Source: Oribacterium sp. UBA3737 (GTDB lineage: Bacteria; Bacillota_A; Clostridia; Lachnospirales; Lachnospiraceae). From it: a DNA stretch of 51,332 nt. The stretch is from contig DFGZ01000360.1 in assembly GCA_002371295.1 (NCBI GenBank), forward strand, positions 1 to 51,332, read 5' to 3'. The notes under the pieces were generated by a model. That model did no database searches. It was not told the DNA's origin and was given only the letters and a program-made list of their open reading frames with translations. Shown here piece after piece: positions 26,809 through 36,549 of this stretch; position 1 is the stretch's first letter, and the number at the start of each line of letters is the position of its first letter. The translations under genes were made by a program, and so were the position numbers.

Positions 26809-29640
26809 ATGGGTAAGAACTATATAAAAATTCGCGGTGCAAGTGAACATAATCTCAAGCATATAGATGTAGACATTCCCAGAGAAGAGCTTGTGGTCAT
26901 GACCGGACTTTCAGGTTCGGGTAAGTCTTCCCTTGCTTTCGATACTATCTATGCAGAGGGACAGCGCAGATACATGCAGTCTCTTTCCTCCTATGCCCGT
27001 CAGTTCCTTGGTCAGATGGAAAAACCAAGGGTTGATATGATAGAAGGACTCAGTCCTGCTATTTCCATAGATCAGAAATCCACCAACCGTAACCCTCGTT
27101 CTACCGTAGGTACAGTGACCGAAATCTATGATTATATGAGACTTCTGTATGCCCGTACAGGTGTGCCTCACTGTCCTAACTGTGGCAAGGAGATAAGACG
27201 TCAGACTGTAGACGAGATAGTTGACCAGCTGCTCACCATGGAAGAGGGCTCACGTATACAGCTGCTTGCTCCCATCGTAAAAGGAAAAAAGGGTATGCAC
27301 GAGAAGGTTCTGGACAGCGCAAGACGTTCAGGTTACGTCCGTGTACGTATTGACGGAAACATGTACGAGCTTTCAGAAGAGATAAAGCTGGAAAAGAATA
27401 TACGTCATACCATTGAGATAGTTGTGGACCGTCTGGTTATCCGTGAAGGCATAGAGAAGAGACTTGCTGATTCCATAGAACAGGTTATGCACCTGAGTGA
27501 CGGAAGACTGACTGTGGATGTAATTGGCGGTGAACCCATCAACTTCTCCACCAGCTTTGCCTGTCCTGACTGCGGCATTTCTATAGAAGAAATCGAACCT
27601 CGCAGCTTTTCATTTAACAATCCTTTCGGAGCCTGTCCGGAGTGCTTCGGAATAGGCTACAAGATGGAGTTTGACGTTGAACTCATGATCCCTGATGAGA
27701 CTCTCAGCATAAATCAGGGAGCCATATCCGTGATGGGCTGGATGAATTCGAAGGATGAAGGCAGTTACACACATGCCATGCTGAAGGCATTGGCAGAACG
27801 ATATGATTTCAGCCTCGACACCCCATTTTGTGAGTTAAGTAAAAAGGCAAGGGATATCATCATAAACGGAACCGGTGATGAAACAGTCACGGTCTACTAC
27901 GAATCACAGTTTGGTAAGGGCAATGTCCATACTGTGACTTTTGAGGGCCTTGTTGCCAATGTGGCACGCCGCTACAAGGAGTGCTTCTCCGATAAGATGA
28001 AGGTAGAGTATGAGCAGTTCATGCGCATTACGCCATGCCCAAGCTGCCAGGGTGCCAGATTGAAGCCCTCCAGCCTTGCGGTCACCGTGGGGGATCTGAA
28101 CATCTACGATGCAACCACCCTGTCCATAGAAAAGTTCTACAAGTGGATAACAGAATTGAAGCTCACCACCATGCAGCACAAGATTGGCGATGAGATAATC
28201 AAGGAGATCAAGAACCGTATCAAGTTCATGCTGGATGTAGGGCTCGATTATCTGACTCTCGCACGTTCTGCCGGAACATTATCCGGAGGCGAAGCCCAGC
28301 GTATCAGACTTGCAACTCAGATAGGTTCTGGTCTTGTAGGCGTAGCTTATATTCTTGATGAGCCGAGTATCGGACTTCACCAGCGTGACAATGACCGCCT
28401 CATCGCCACATTAAAGCATCTTCGTGATCTCGGTAATTCAGTCCTTGTAGTAGAGCATGATGAGGATACCATGCGGGCAGCTGACTATATCGTGGATATA
28501 GGTCCAGGAGCCGGCTCAGAAGGCGGTGAAGTAGTAGCAACGGGAAATGTGGACGAGATCATGGCTAATCCACGCAGTATCACCGGTCAGTATCTGAGCG
28601 GAAAACTGAAGATAGCTGTACCTAAGGTAAGAAGACAGCCAACGGGCTGGATCAAGGTAGTTGGCGCAGAGGAGAACAATCTTAAAAACGTAGACGTGGA
28701 TTTTCCTCTTGGGGTCTTTACCTGTGTGACAGGTGTATCAGGTTCAGGTAAATCATCACTGGTCAATGAGATACTTTACAAGTCTCTGGCTAAACAGCTG
28801 AACAGATCCAGAACCATAGCCGGAAAGCATAAACGTATTGAAGGGATCAATCAGCTCGATAAGATCATAGCCATAGACCAGTCACCTATAGGACGTACTC
28901 CTCGTTCCAATCCTGCGACTTATACGGGTGTATTTGATCTAATCAGAGATCTGTTTGCAGGAACTCCCGATGCCAAGGCCCACGGTTACAGCAAGGGACG
29001 TTTCTCCTTCAATGTCAAGGGCGGACGCTGTGAGGCATGTCAGGGAGACGGTATCGTTAAGATCGAGATGAATTTCCTTCCCGATGTTTATGTTCCGTGT
29101 GAGATCTGTAACGGAAGAAGATTCAACAGAGAAACTCTGGATGTAAAGTATAAGGATAAGAATATATACGATGTTCTGGAGATGACTGTCGAAGAGGCAC
29201 TGGAATTCTTCAAGAATGTTCCGACCATAACCAGAAAGATCCAGACTCTGTATGATGTTGGTCTTGGTTATGTAAAGCTGGGACAGCCCAGCACCGAGCT
29301 CAGCGGTGGTGAAGCCCAGCGTATCAAGCTGGCAACAGAGCTTAGCAGAAGGCCTACCGGAAAGACCATATACGTCCTTGACGAGCCTACTACCGGATTA
29401 CATTTTGCGGATGTTCATAAGCTGGTAATCATGCTTGACAAACTGGCAGAGACCGGAAATACCGTTATCGTTATTGAACACAATCTGGATGTCATAAAAT
29501 GTGCAGATTATATCATTGATATGGGACCTGAAGGAGGAGATAAGGGCGGAAGGCTTATTGCCAAAGGAACACCAGAGGAAGTCGCCAAGGTTAAGGAATC
29601 TCATACCGGAAGGTATATAAAACAGTACCTTAAAAAATGA
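26809..29640 (+). CDS. uvrA: excinuclease ABC subunit A
   Basis: 943 residues, full length. Two ABC ATPase modules: Walker [10 protein letters not shown] (about 32-40) and GVSGSGKSS (about 643-651), with ABC signatures [12 protein letters not shown] and [12 protein letters not shown]. Zinc modules [19 protein letters not shown] and [20 protein letters not shown]...CEICNGRRF. It recognises DNA lesions with UvrB in nucleotide excision repair. GAGGTTACT precedes the start. uvrB and uvrC are not adjacent in the window. Confidence 0.98.
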   Translation: MGKNYIKIRGASEHNLKHIDVDIPREELVVMTGLSGSGKSSLAFDTIYAEGQRRYMQSLSSYARQFLGQMEKPRVDMIEGLSPAISIDQKSTNRNPRSTVGTVTEIYDYMRLLYARTGVPHCPNCGKEIRRQTVDEIVDQLLTMEEGSRIQLLAPIVKGKKGMHEKVLDSARRSGYVRVRIDGNMYELSEEIKLEKNIRHTIEIVVDRLVIREGIEKRLADSIEQVMHLSDGRLTVDVIGGEPINFSTSFACPDCGISIEEIEPRSFSFNNPFGACPECFGIGYKMEFDVELMIPDETLSINQGAISVMGWMNSKDEGSYTHAMLKALAERYDFSLDTPFCELSKKARDIIINGTGDETVTVYYESQFGKGNVHTVTFEGLVANVARRYKECFSDKMKVEYEQFMRITPCPSCQGARLKPSSLAVTVGDLNIYDATTLSIEKFYKWITELKLTTMQHKIGDEIIKEIKNRIKFMLDVGLDYLTLARSAGTLSGGEAQRIRLATQIGSGLVGVAYILDEPSIGLHQRDNDRLIATLKHLRDLGNSVLVVEHDEDTMRAADYIVDIGPGAGSEGGEVVATGNVDEIMANPRSITGQYLSGKLKIAVPKVRRQPTGWIKVVGAEENNLKNVDVDFPLGVFTCVTGVSGSGKSSLVNEILYKSLAKQLNRSRTIAGKHKRIEGINQLDKIIAIDQSPIGRTPRSNPATYTGVFDLIRDLFAGTPDAKAHGYSKGRFSFNVKGGRCEACQGDGIVKIEMNFLPDVYVPCEICNGRRFNRETLDVKYKDKNIYDVLEMTVEEALEFFKNVPTITRKIQTLYDVGLGYVKLGQPSTELSGGEAQRIKLATELSRRPTGKTIYVLDEPTTGLHFADVHKLVIMLDKLAETGNTVIVIEHNLDVIKCADYIIDMGPEGGDKGGRLIAKGTPEEVAKVKESHTGRYIKQYLKK

Positions 29641-29666
29641 TTCTAAGATACCACTGATTACATGAA

Positions 29667-29703
29667 AAAGGTGAGCGGTCGAACCGCTCACCTTAGTTTT
29701 TCC
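29667..29703. terminator. bidirectional terminator between uvrA and an XRE gene
   Basis: AAAGGTGAGCGGT / ACCGCTCACCTT hairpin, T residues to the right and A residues to the left. It overlaps the last codons of the convergent XRE gene. Confidence 0.85.
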
Positions 29704-30193
29704 AATAATTATCAGTGCTTCTTTCTGCCACACCACGCTCAGGAGAAGTATACTCTGACTGCTTTAACCCCAGGGGCTTTGGAATATTTCTTCTGTCATT
29801 TATCTGAGCGCTCTTATAGATTTCTGATTTGTATATCTCGGCACGGATATTTTCCATTAGTTCTGCAAGATTCTTATCTGTAGTACTTAATGTACCCGAA
29901 TCTGCATTTCCACTGTATATCGCATTGGCATCCATATTTAATGCATGCATCAGAATCACTATCTGACTGTTATTCGGATGCTTACCGTTCAGATTATTTT
30001 CAAACTGCGATATCATAACTGCAGGGATACCTGTGATATCCGAAAGATCCTGCTGGGTATATCCAAGCTCAAGTCTGCGTCTTGCGATATTCTTACCGAG
30101 AATCTTCCAATCAAAGCGATAACTGGCATTATTGTATATCGGGTCTTCTGTATATGTTTTAATATGCTTAGCTCGTCGTTTTATGATCCCCAT
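29693..30193 (-). CDS. XRE-family transcriptional regulator
   Basis: 166 residues from the ATG at 30193, chosen because AAGGAGA lies about 7 bases upstream; the frame stays open to 30262 without a ribosome binding site. The HTH domain lies at about 28-85: WKILGKNIARRRLELGYTQQDLSDITGIPAVMISQFENN. The C-terminal region (about 95-166) is helical and unrecognised. It is divergent from ssrA. A perfect palindrome at 30254-30269 upstream is a candidate autoregulatory operator. Confidence 0.85.
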   Translation of the reverse strand: MGIIKRRAKHIKTYTEDPIYNNASYRFDWKILGKNIARRRLELGYTQQDLSDITGIPAVMISQFENNLNGKHPNNSQIVILMHALNMDANAIYSGNADSGTLSTTDKNLAELMENIRAEIYKSEIYKSAQINDRRNIPKPLGLKQSEYTSPERGVAERSTDNYWKN

Positions 30194-30253
30194 ACTGTTT
30201 CTCCTTATGTCAGAATTGTAAGGGAAGTATGAAAAATAAAACATTTTCATTTT

Positions 30254-30269
30254 GGTATACATATATACC
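30254..30269. promoter_or_regulatory. candidate operator of the XRE regulator
   Basis: GGTATA-CATA-TATACC is a perfect palindrome 61 bases upstream of the XRE start codon. Confidence 0.5.
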
Positions 30270-30390
30270 TATTTGATATATTTGCTTGAAATTTGTTTAA
30301 CCAAAAGAGTAAATATAAATGCATCAAGTAAACATTTTAGTTAAATAACCCTTTTTTCAAGATAAAAGCAAATTTTAAACCAGGGGTTTA

Positions 30391-30419
30391 TTTACAAATT
30401 AACTTAAATCGGCTATTAT
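30391..30419 (+). promoter_or_regulatory. ssrA promoter
   Basis: TTTACA (30391-30396), 17-base spacer, TATTAT (30414-30419), 12 bases before the mature tmRNA 5' end. Confidence 0.7.
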
Positions 30420-30431
30420 TTGTTAATACAA

Positions 30432-30774
30432 GGGCTAGTACCGGTTTCGACGGGGACGATGCAGCTTTAGAAGCTATCCGAAAGACAGTTGCGTTAAACT
30501 TCAAACTTAAATATAAACGCTAACAATACAGATTTAGCAATGGCAGCCTAAGCGCTGTCAGGTCAGCCTCATTGCACTCACACTTTGAGAATCTGGCCTC
30601 GATTATGTGAGAAACGACTTCAGGAATTCCTCTACCTGATGGGCGTATAAGAGGATACCGGTCGTGGCAAGACGTGCACATCTTCGACACGGTGGGGAAT
30701 CCGGGAAGTGTACTATGATAGTAGAAGGAGAGGGAATTTGTTTTCGGACACGGGTTCGACTCCCGTCTGGTCCA
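30432..30774 (+). ncRNA. ssrA: transfer-messenger RNA
   Basis: 343 bases. The 5' GGGCTAG and 3' CTGGTCC form the acceptor with the G3-U70 wobble needed for alanine charging. GGTTTCGACGGGGACGATGC follows the 5' end, and the T-arm GGGTTCGACTCCC is at the 3' end. A tag frame ends ...AAT ACA GAT TTA GCA ATG GCA GCC TAA, so the degradation tag ends Leu-Ala-Met-Ala-Ala. If the GCT codon is the resume codon, the tag is ANNTDLAMAA. The frame is closed by a TAA upstream near 30494, so the tag cannot exceed about 17 residues. It rescues stalled ribosomes with SmpB. Confidence 0.95.
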
Positions 30775-30780
30775 TAGCTT

Positions 30781-30842
30781 AAACAGTGGCGAAATCCTTA
30801 GAGATGCTTGAAAACTCTGGGGTTTCGCCACTGTTTATTTTT
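30781..30842 (+). terminator. ssrA terminator
   Basis: AAACAGTGGCGAAA pairs exactly with TTTCGCCACTGTTT (14 bp), followed by ATTTTTG. Confidence 0.88.
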
Positions 30843-30981
30843 GAATAATAAAAATAACCTAAGATTATCATATACGGCATATCATTTTATAAAAAAATTA
30901 CAAAGTTGTAAGAAATTATCTTTTTTAATAAGACTTCTAAAATTTAATATGTTAAAATTATCCATGTTTTCAAATAAGAGT

Positions 30982-31019
30982 GTATGCATTGTTTTATTTG
31001 CCAAACTACCAATGTGTAT
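30982..31019 (+). promoter_or_regulatory. weak leader hairpin upstream of the NCS2 permease
   Basis: GTATGCATTG and CAATGTGTAT can form a 10 bp stem with three G-U pairs. The 30843-31128 stretch holds no other gene, and I found no purine riboswitch core in it. Confidence 0.25.
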
Positions 31020-31128
31020 GATTATCTCTTAAAACCATGCCGGTATTCTTTAAGATTCCGACATGCAGCGTCAGTTCAAAGAAAAAAATCCACTGGGCCG
31101 GCGTTTCAAAACAAGGAGGCTATTTTTT

Positions 31129-32502
31129 ATGGAACAGTTTTTCAAACTCAAAGAACACGGTACTAATGTAAAGACAGAAGTCATTGCAGGTATCACGACA
31201 TTCCTGACCATGGCTTACATTCTTGCAGTAAACCCTAACATCCTGGGTTCTGTTATGGACAGAAGCGGAGTATTTGTAGCTACAGCTATTGCATCAGCAT
31301 TTGCTACATTCGTCATGGCATTCTTCGCAAACTACCCGATCGCTCTTTCAGCAGGTCTCGGACTTAACGCATATTTTGCATATACAGTTTGTCTCGGTGA
31401 ACTTGCAGATGTTGAGAATGCATTCACAATCGCTCTTACTGCAGTTCTTGCAGAGGGTCTTATCTTTATCATTCTTTCATTCTTCAAAGCAAGAGAGCAG
31501 ATGATCAATGGTATCCCTCAGAATCTTAAGAATGGTATTTCAGCAGGTATCGGTCTTTTTGTTGCCTATATAGGTCTTCAGGGTGCAAGCATCGTAACAC
31601 TTACACCGGGCGACAGCGGTGTGACCATCGGTCTCGGAAGCTTCGCAAAGCCTGAAGTAGCACTTGCTCTTATTGGATTCCTCCTTATCATTATTCTTAC
31701 TCATTATAATATCAAGGGATCAGTTCTTATCGGCATCCTTGCTACATGGCTCCTTGGAATCTGCGCCGAGATGACAGGCTGGTACAAGGTTGACATCGAT
31801 GCAGGAGTTTACAGCCTTATCCCTGACTTCTCACAGGGCTTACAGCTCAGCGGTATCGCAAATACAGCCTTCAAGTTCAATTTCAGCTGGGTTGCCTCAC
31901 ATATCGTTCAGTTCATAGCTATCGTTTTTTCATTCCTTTATGTTGATCTTTTCGATACAGTTGGTACAGTAGTAGGCGTTGCTGACAAGGCAGGTCTTCT
32001 CGATGAGGATGGCAAGCTTCCACGTGTAGGTAATGTTCTTATGGCAGATGCAGTCGGAACAGTTGCAGGTGCTTGTCTCGGAACATCAACAATCACTTCA
32101 TTCGTAGAGTCTTCTGCAGGTGTAGCTGCAGGCGGAAAGACAGGACTTACAGCATTCACAACAGGCTGCATGTTCCTTGTTTCAATTCTTCTTTCCCCTA
32201 TCTTCCTTGCAATCCCTGGATTCGCTACAGCTCCGGCTCTTATCTATGTTGGTATGCTTATGGTTTCCTCCGCAAAGAAGATTACTTTCGATGGTGACAT
32301 TGCTGATACTGTAGGTGCTTACCTTGCAATGCTCATGATGCCTCTTTCATACTCAATCGCAACCGGTATCATGTTCGCTATTCTCGCATGGGTAATCGTA
32401 AAGGTATTTGAGAAGAAGGCAAAGGACGTCAGCCCAATCATGTGGGTAGTATTCGTTCTTTTCTGTCTGAGAATTGTAACCCTGGTTACAAACTTCCAGT
32501 AA
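31129..32502 (+). CDS. NCS2/AzgA-type guanine-hypoxanthine permease
   Basis: 457 residues from ATG 31129 (AAGGAGG 9 bases upstream). A polytopic membrane protein with AzgA/PbuG features: 'EVIAGITTFLTMAYILAVNPNIL', 'NYPIALSAGLGLNAYFAY', 'FLYVDLFDTVGTVVGVADKAG' and 'GTSTITSFVESSAGVAAGGKTGLTA'. It probably imports guanine/hypoxanthine/adenine by proton symport. guaA follows after a terminator, so two purine genes are neighbours. Confidence 0.92.
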   Translation: MEQFFKLKEHGTNVKTEVIAGITTFLTMAYILAVNPNILGSVMDRSGVFVATAIASAFATFVMAFFANYPIALSAGLGLNAYFAYTVCLGELADVENAFTIALTAVLAEGLIFIILSFFKAREQMINGIPQNLKNGISAGIGLFVAYIGLQGASIVTLTPGDSGVTIGLGSFAKPEVALALIGFLLIIILTHYNIKGSVLIGILATWLLGICAEMTGWYKVDIDAGVYSLIPDFSQGLQLSGIANTAFKFNFSWVASHIVQFIAIVFSFLYVDLFDTVGTVVGVADKAGLLDEDGKLPRVGNVLMADAVGTVAGACLGTSTITSFVESSAGVAAGGKTGLTAFTTGCMFLVSILLSPIFLAIPGFATAPALIYVGMLMVSSAKKITFDGDIADTVGAYLAMLMMPLSYSIATGIMFAILAWVIVKVFEKKAKDVSPIMWVVFVLFCLRIVTLVTNFQ

Positions 32503-32532
32503 TTCACACATTGCTATAACAATTAAAAACAT

Positions 32533-32563
32533 AAGTCCCGGGGTTGATCCCGGGGCTTTTTTT
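32533..32563 (+). terminator. terminator of the purine permease gene
   Basis: AGTCCCGG-GGTTGAT-CCGGGGCT stem (G-U pairs included) followed by seven T residues. Confidence 0.85.
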
Positions 32564-32679
32564 AATGAGTTTTTGGCTTAAATCATTGATAATATTATAG
32601 TAAATTCATATTGATTTATTCGTGGATTTTTTATACATTTAAAAATAGTATCTAAAGGTTTTTAAGGTTTGGAGGAATC

Positions 32680-34221
32680 ATGGCAAAAGAACTTGTTGTG
32701 GTACTTGACTTTGGAGGTCAGTACAACCAGTTGATTGCAAGACGCGTACGTGACCTTGGTGTATATGCCGAGGTGTATGCTTCATCTATTGGATTGGATA
32801 AGATAAGAAAACTAAATCCGAAAGGCATCATCTTTACGGGCGGACCTCAGTCTGTATATAAAGAGGAGTCCCAGCACATTGACCCGGCTATATTTGATAT
32901 GGGCATTCCTATTCTTGGTATCTGCTACGGTGCTCAGCTTATCGCTTATGAGCTTGGCGGAGTAGTAAAGACTGCCCCTGTATCAGAGTATGGTCGAACT
33001 GACATAATCATTGACAGACAGGATTCAGTTCTTGCAGGTACATCAGATAACACCATCATGTGGATGTCTCACACAGACTACATTGCAGAAGTTCCAAAGG
33101 GATTCCACATCATCGCGCATACAGATAACTGCCCTGTAGCAGGCATGGAGGATTCTGAGCGTAAGATATACGCTGTCCAGTTCCATCCGGAAGTACAGCA
33201 TTCTGTAGAGGGAAACAAGCTGTTCCATAACTTCCTTTATGATGTATGCAAGTGCGAAGGCAGCTGGAAGATGGAGACATTTGTACAGGATAAGATCGAA
33301 GAGATCCGTAAGACTGTAGGCGACGGTAAGGTTCTCCTCGCTCTAAGTGGCGGTGTTGATTCCTCTGTTGCTGCATCCCTTATGTCAAAGGCGATCGGAA
33401 AGCAGCTTACATGTGTATTTGTTGACCACGGCCTTCTCCGTAAGGATGAGGGTGATGAGGTCGAGGCCATCTTCGGAGAGAAGGGACAGTATGACCTTAA
33501 TTTCATTCGTGTCAATGCAGGTCCGGAGTATTTTGAGAAGCTTCAGGGTGTAGAAGAGCCCGAGAAGAAGCGTAAGATAATCGGAGAACAGTTCATAAGA
33601 GTGTTTGAGCGTGAGGCCAAGAAGATCGGTGCTGTAGATTTCCTCTGTCAGGGAACCATCTATCCTGATGTAGTTGAGTCAGGTCTCGGTAAGAGCGCTG
33701 TTATCAAGTCACATCATAATGTTGGCGGACTTCCTGAGAAGGTAGAATTCAAAGACATTATCGAGCCTCTGAGACTTCTCTTCAAGGATGAAGTAAGACG
33801 TGTTGGTCTTCAGCTTGGACTTCCTGAGTATCTGGTTTATCGCCAGCCATTCCCGGGTCCGGGTCTCGGCGTAAGAATCATCGGTGAAGTAACTCCTGAG
33901 AAGGTGCGTATCGTTCAGGAAGCTGATGCCATCTACCGCGAGGAGATCGCAAATGCAGGACTTGACAGAAAGATCAGCCAGTATTTCGCAGCACTTACAA
34001 ATGTTCGTTCAGTAGGTGTTATGGGCGATTTCAGAACATACGACTATGCTGTAGTTCTTCGTGCAGTAGAGACAGATGATTTCATGACTGCGGAAGTTAC
34101 AAACATTCCATTTGAGGTTCTTGAGAAGTGCATGAACCGAATCGTAAATGAGGTCAAGGGCGTAAACAGAGTATTCTATGATCTCACAAGTAAACCGCCA
34201 GGGACCATAGAGCTCGAATAA
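32680..34221 (+). CDS. guaA: GMP synthase (glutamine-hydrolysing)
   Basis: 513 residues. N-terminal class I glutamine amidotransferase (GICYGAQ nucleophile Cys; FHPEVQHS), ATP pyrophosphatase ([12 protein letters not shown]-loop) and C-terminal dimerisation domain ending [13 protein letters not shown]. It converts XMP to GMP. The 3' end of guaA is a known integration site for genomic islands in several bacterial groups. Here it is followed by a terminator and then mobile-element debris. Confidence 0.98.
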   Translation: MAKELVVVLDFGGQYNQLIARRVRDLGVYAEVYASSIGLDKIRKLNPKGIIFTGGPQSVYKEESQHIDPAIFDMGIPILGICYGAQLIAYELGGVVKTAPVSEYGRTDIIIDRQDSVLAGTSDNTIMWMSHTDYIAEVPKGFHIIAHTDNCPVAGMEDSERKIYAVQFHPEVQHSVEGNKLFHNFLYDVCKCEGSWKMETFVQDKIEEIRKTVGDGKVLLALSGGVDSSVAASLMSKAIGKQLTCVFVDHGLLRKDEGDEVEAIFGEKGQYDLNFIRVNAGPEYFEKLQGVEEPEKKRKIIGEQFIRVFEREAKKIGAVDFLCQGTIYPDVVESGLGKSAVIKSHHNVGGLPEKVEFKDIIEPLRLLFKDEVRRVGLQLGLPEYLVYRQPFPGPGLGVRIIGEVTPEKVRIVQEADAIYREEIANAGLDRKISQYFAALTNVRSVGVMGDFRTYDYAVVLRAVETDDFMTAEVTNIPFEVLEKCMNRIVNEVKGVNRVFYDLTSKPPGTIELE

Positions 34222-34225
34222 TTTC

Positions 34226-34273
34226 AAAGTGGATGAAAACCTTGGTATTTCAAGGGTTTCATCCACTTTTTGG
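34226..34273 (+). terminator. guaA terminator
   Basis: AAAGTGGATGAAAaCCTTG pairs with CAAGGgTTTCATCCACTTT, followed by TT. Confidence 0.85.
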
Positions 34274-34279
34274 TTTCAG

Positions 34280-34394
34280 TGACAACCAAATGACAACCAA
34301 TTAAAAAATGGAATTATTCATCCGAATAATTCCACGCTTTTTATCATTTATATTCTTTGCCTATTCAGGCAGTTTTTCTCTCAAAATGACAACC
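34280..34394. repeat. TGACAACC repeats, possible recombinase arm sites
   Basis: TGACAACCAA(A/T) occurs in tandem with an 11-base period at 34280-34290 and 34291-34301, and TGACAACC occurs again at 34387-34394. They lie immediately downstream of guaA at the edge of a mobile-gene region, where a tyrosine-integrase attachment site would be expected. Confidence 0.4.
34301..34333 (-). terminator. terminator of the minus-strand XRE gene
   Basis: Read on the minus strand, GGAATTATTC-GGAT-GAATAATTCC is followed by ATTTTTTAA. It lies 94 bases past the stop of the XRE gene at 34427. Confidence 0.65.
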
Positions 34395-34426
34395 GGATAA
34401 TCCGGAGACAAATTAATACAAACAAG

Positions 34427-35050
34427 TTACAGAGAAGACTTTCTAGGCCGTTTTGATGGCTTGTTATCTGATTTACCTTCTGGCATAGCAGCTTGGGTAA
34501 GCTCATTAAGTTCCTGAATCCTTTTTTCAATCTCAGGATCTTCTATATAGCCAAACTGTTTGTCGCTAGTGATGTAATCGGGATATAAGCTTTTCCAAAC
34601 GCTGTATTCTTCATCCAGTAGATTGCCATCATCACATACTTTGCGAATGTGGCTCCAAAGACGAAGGCTTTCTTTCATCTGAAGATAGTTCAGCTCTTCA
34701 GATGGAGTAGCATCCTTCTTTAATGGAAACTGTAAAAGATGAACTTCGCCATCAACCAGCTTTGGAATAATTCCATAGCGGTCCTCCAGTTCGAAAAGAA
34801 TCTGAACAGCGCTAAACACCTTTGCAGGGTTAGGATCAGCTAAAGCATGCTTATCTATACCTAAAGCATCAGCAATTGTATTAAGAGTAACTTCATCCGG
34901 ATATCGATTACCAAGCTCGTAATTACGAATAGTGGATTCGTTTAGCTGACATTTTTCTCCGAGTTCTTTCTGAGTGAAGCCTTTAGCTGTTCTATATTTA
35001 CGAATTTTATCGCCTAAAGGATGAATGTATTTAGATTCTGCTTTAGCCAT
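34427..35050 (-). CDS. XRE-family regulator of the guaA island
   Basis: 207 residues. HTH_3 domain at about 12-70 (LGDKIRKYRTAKGFTQKELGEKCQLNESTIRNYELGNRYP). The helical C-terminal region (75-207), with 'FELEDRYGIIPKLVDGEVHLLQFP', is a type common in regulators of clostridial integrative elements. It is transcribed divergently from the Z1 remnant across an intergenic region with a perfect palindrome (35137-35156) that it may bind. Confidence 0.85.
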   Translation of the reverse strand: MAKAESKYIHPLGDKIRKYRTAKGFTQKELGEKCQLNESTIRNYELGNRYPDEVTLNTIADALGIDKHALADPNPAKVFSAVQILFELEDRYGIIPKLVDGEVHLLQFPLKKDATPSEELNYLQMKESLRLWSHIRKVCDDGNLLDEEYSVWKSLYPDYITSDKQFGYIEDPEIEKRIQELNELTQAAMPEGKSDNKPSKRPRKSSL

Positions 35051-35133
35051 AGGAAAAAACCTTCTTTCTTAAATTGATGTGAACTAAGTATATCATTATC
35101 AGTTCACAAATGAAATGTTTTTGATACATAATA

Positions 35134-35181
35134 TTGACAGTACACATCTGTACTGTTAGTATACTAGGTATAAACAGTACA
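35134..35181 (+). promoter_or_regulatory. divergent promoter with palindromic operator
   Basis: TTGACA (35134-35139) and TAGTAT (35157-35162) are 17 bases apart. The perfect palindrome ACAGTACA-CATC-TGTACTGT (35137-35156) overlaps the -35 and spacer, and another half-site ACAGTACA lies at 35174-35181. This is the layout expected for repression by the adjacent XRE protein. Confidence 0.65.
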
Positions 35182-35228
35182 TTATTGAACTGGTAAATAC
35201 TATATAAAGAAATACGGGAGGAATAAAA

Positions 35229-35315
35229 ATGGTAAACAACCAAACAAGACTCATGAATGCACAGGATGTTAAACAGGCATTTGTCATATCACAAGGGAAT
35301 TCATTTATGTATTGA
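35229..35315 (+). pseudogene. 5' fragment of a small gene cut by a deletion
   Basis: ATG 35229 has a good ribosome binding site (GGGAGGAATAAAA) and sits behind the regulated promoter, but the frame stops after 28 codons. The start, ...TRLMNAQDVKQAFVIS, resembles small helix-turn-helix excisionase-like proteins of mobile elements. The frame then runs into Z1-type sequence in another frame, so a deletion probably joined the two. Confidence 0.5.
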
Positions 35316-35973
35316 TAACTGTGTTAATAATGGTATTACAGATGGTTATCATGTACGACTTGCATATCCAGAATCCGGGAAAATGCCATCACCCGCACCT
35401 GCATTTATTGTCATTGGTGGTGCAACATTATCGAGAGGATTAACATTAGAAGGTTTATTCAGCACTTTTTTTATAAGGTCAGTAGGCCAGGCTGATACTC
35501 TTATGCAGATGGGCAGATGGTTTGGATATAGAAAAAACTATGAACTACTGCCAAGAATATGGATGACTCAGAAGACGAAAGAACAGTTTGAATTTCTAGC
35601 GGCTTTAGATCAGGAATTGCGTGATGAAATTCAGTATATGGATGTTAATGGAAGAAGCCCATCCGAATATGGACCCAAGGTAAAGAGTTCGCCTAAAGTA
35701 AGCTTTATACGTATCACAGCAAAAAACAGGATGCAAAGTGCGACTCCGGCAGAAATGGACTATAGCGGTTCATCAAATCAGACATATTTGTTTGATGATG
35801 ATCCAGAAATTTTAGGACAGAACATTGAGAATACAATGGATTTCCTTCATCAGCTTGGTAATGAATGGAATCCTGATAAAAGGTATCCTCACCAAAATAA
35901 TGCTGCTATTTGGAGACATGTTTCATTTAATAAGATTCGGACTTATATTGAAATGTTATTCCCAATGTTGTAA
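35257..35973 (+). pseudogene. Z1-domain protein fragment (truncated)
   Basis: Up to 238 codons, with recognisable similarity from about codon 17. It shows Z1 hallmarks: VIGGATLSRGLTLEGL, then QADTLMQMGRWFGYRKNYELLPRIWM. Z1 proteins are normally about 900 residues: helicase-like ATPases found in restriction/defence-type operons with HSP90-like ATPases, methylases and nucleases. Here the N-terminal ATPase part is gone, no proper start or ribosome binding site belongs to the frame, and the C-terminus ends early (IEMLFPML). None of the partners is present. I read it as a dead remnant of a defence cassette. Confidence 0.75.
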
Positions 35974-35988
35974 CTATTAAAAAATGTA

Positions 35989-36090
35989 AAGAGGAGCCTG
36001 CAAAACGGAAGCTGGTCAACAGAACTGCTGTGTGAGAACACGGATATGTTTTGTATATGACATAGTATATGTTTTGCAGGCTTCTTTTCT
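35989..36090 (+). ncRNA. structured RNA candidate with terminal T-tract
   Basis: 35989-36006 pairs with 36071-36088 over 18 bp (two G-U), enclosing about 64 bases that include GTGT-GAGA-ACAC, a GNRA tetraloop hairpin (36030-36041). The closing stem runs into TTTTCTTTT, as in a terminated RNA. There is no reading frame across it. It could be a small RNA or the leader of the next XRE gene. Confidence 0.45.
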
Positions 36091-36186
36091 TTTGGTTATC
36101 TTTTTCAGATTCCATCTACAGCACTCAGGATAAAAGGCTTTATCGGATCGGTTTCCTTTTTGGAAGGCACCAGAAAGGTGCGAAAG

Positions 36187-36540
36187 ATGAAGAAGAACGT
36201 TGAAATCGACACAACAACTGTAGGAGGAAGAATTAAGTATCTAAGAATAAAAGCCGAGTTATCACAGTCAAAACTGGCAGAGAAGATGCACATTCAGGAT
36301 CGTTCCAATATTTCTTCGTATGAAACTAACAGAAGATCCGTCTCATGGTCTTTGGCTGTAGAGCTTGCTGGAGTCTTGAACAGTACTCCTAACTTTATAC
36401 TTGATGGAATTGTATCGGAAGACCCGACAATAGCAGAGATAGAACATTTACTCAAGTCTGTCAGAACGGAGGCTGTAAAGAAAATGATACTTCAACAAGT
36501 TAAAGCTGCCGTAGAATTTGAAAGAGCAAATATGTATTAA
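36187..36540 (+). CDS. XRE-family regulator
   Basis: 117 residues from ATG 36187 (AAAGGTG 6 bases upstream); a longer frame from TTG 36160 is less likely. HTH at about 12-68: GGRIKYLRIKAELSQSKLAEKMHIQDRSNISSYETNRRSVSWSLAVELAGVLN. A short C-terminal helix follows. Part of the decayed guaA island; target unknown. Confidence 0.85.
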   Translation: MKKNVEIDTTTVGGRIKYLRIKAELSQSKLAEKMHIQDRSNISSYETNRRSVSWSLAVELAGVLNSTPNFILDGIVSEDPTIAEIEHLLKSVRTEAVKKMILQQVKAAVEFERANMY

Positions 36541-36549
36541 AACTACTGA

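Noticed and set aside
30520..30831. 103-codon open frame on the minus strand
   Set aside because: It lies antisense within tmRNA and its terminator.
30843..31128. Purine riboswitch before the NCS2 permease
   Set aside because: I searched by eye for the conserved three-way junction core (TATA...GG...CTACC...) and did not find it; only a weak G-U rich hairpin is present.
36021..36045. GTGTGAGAACACG resembling a group II intron start
   Set aside because: No domain V hairpin, no maturase and no room for an intron; it is better explained as a GNRA hairpin in a small structured RNA.
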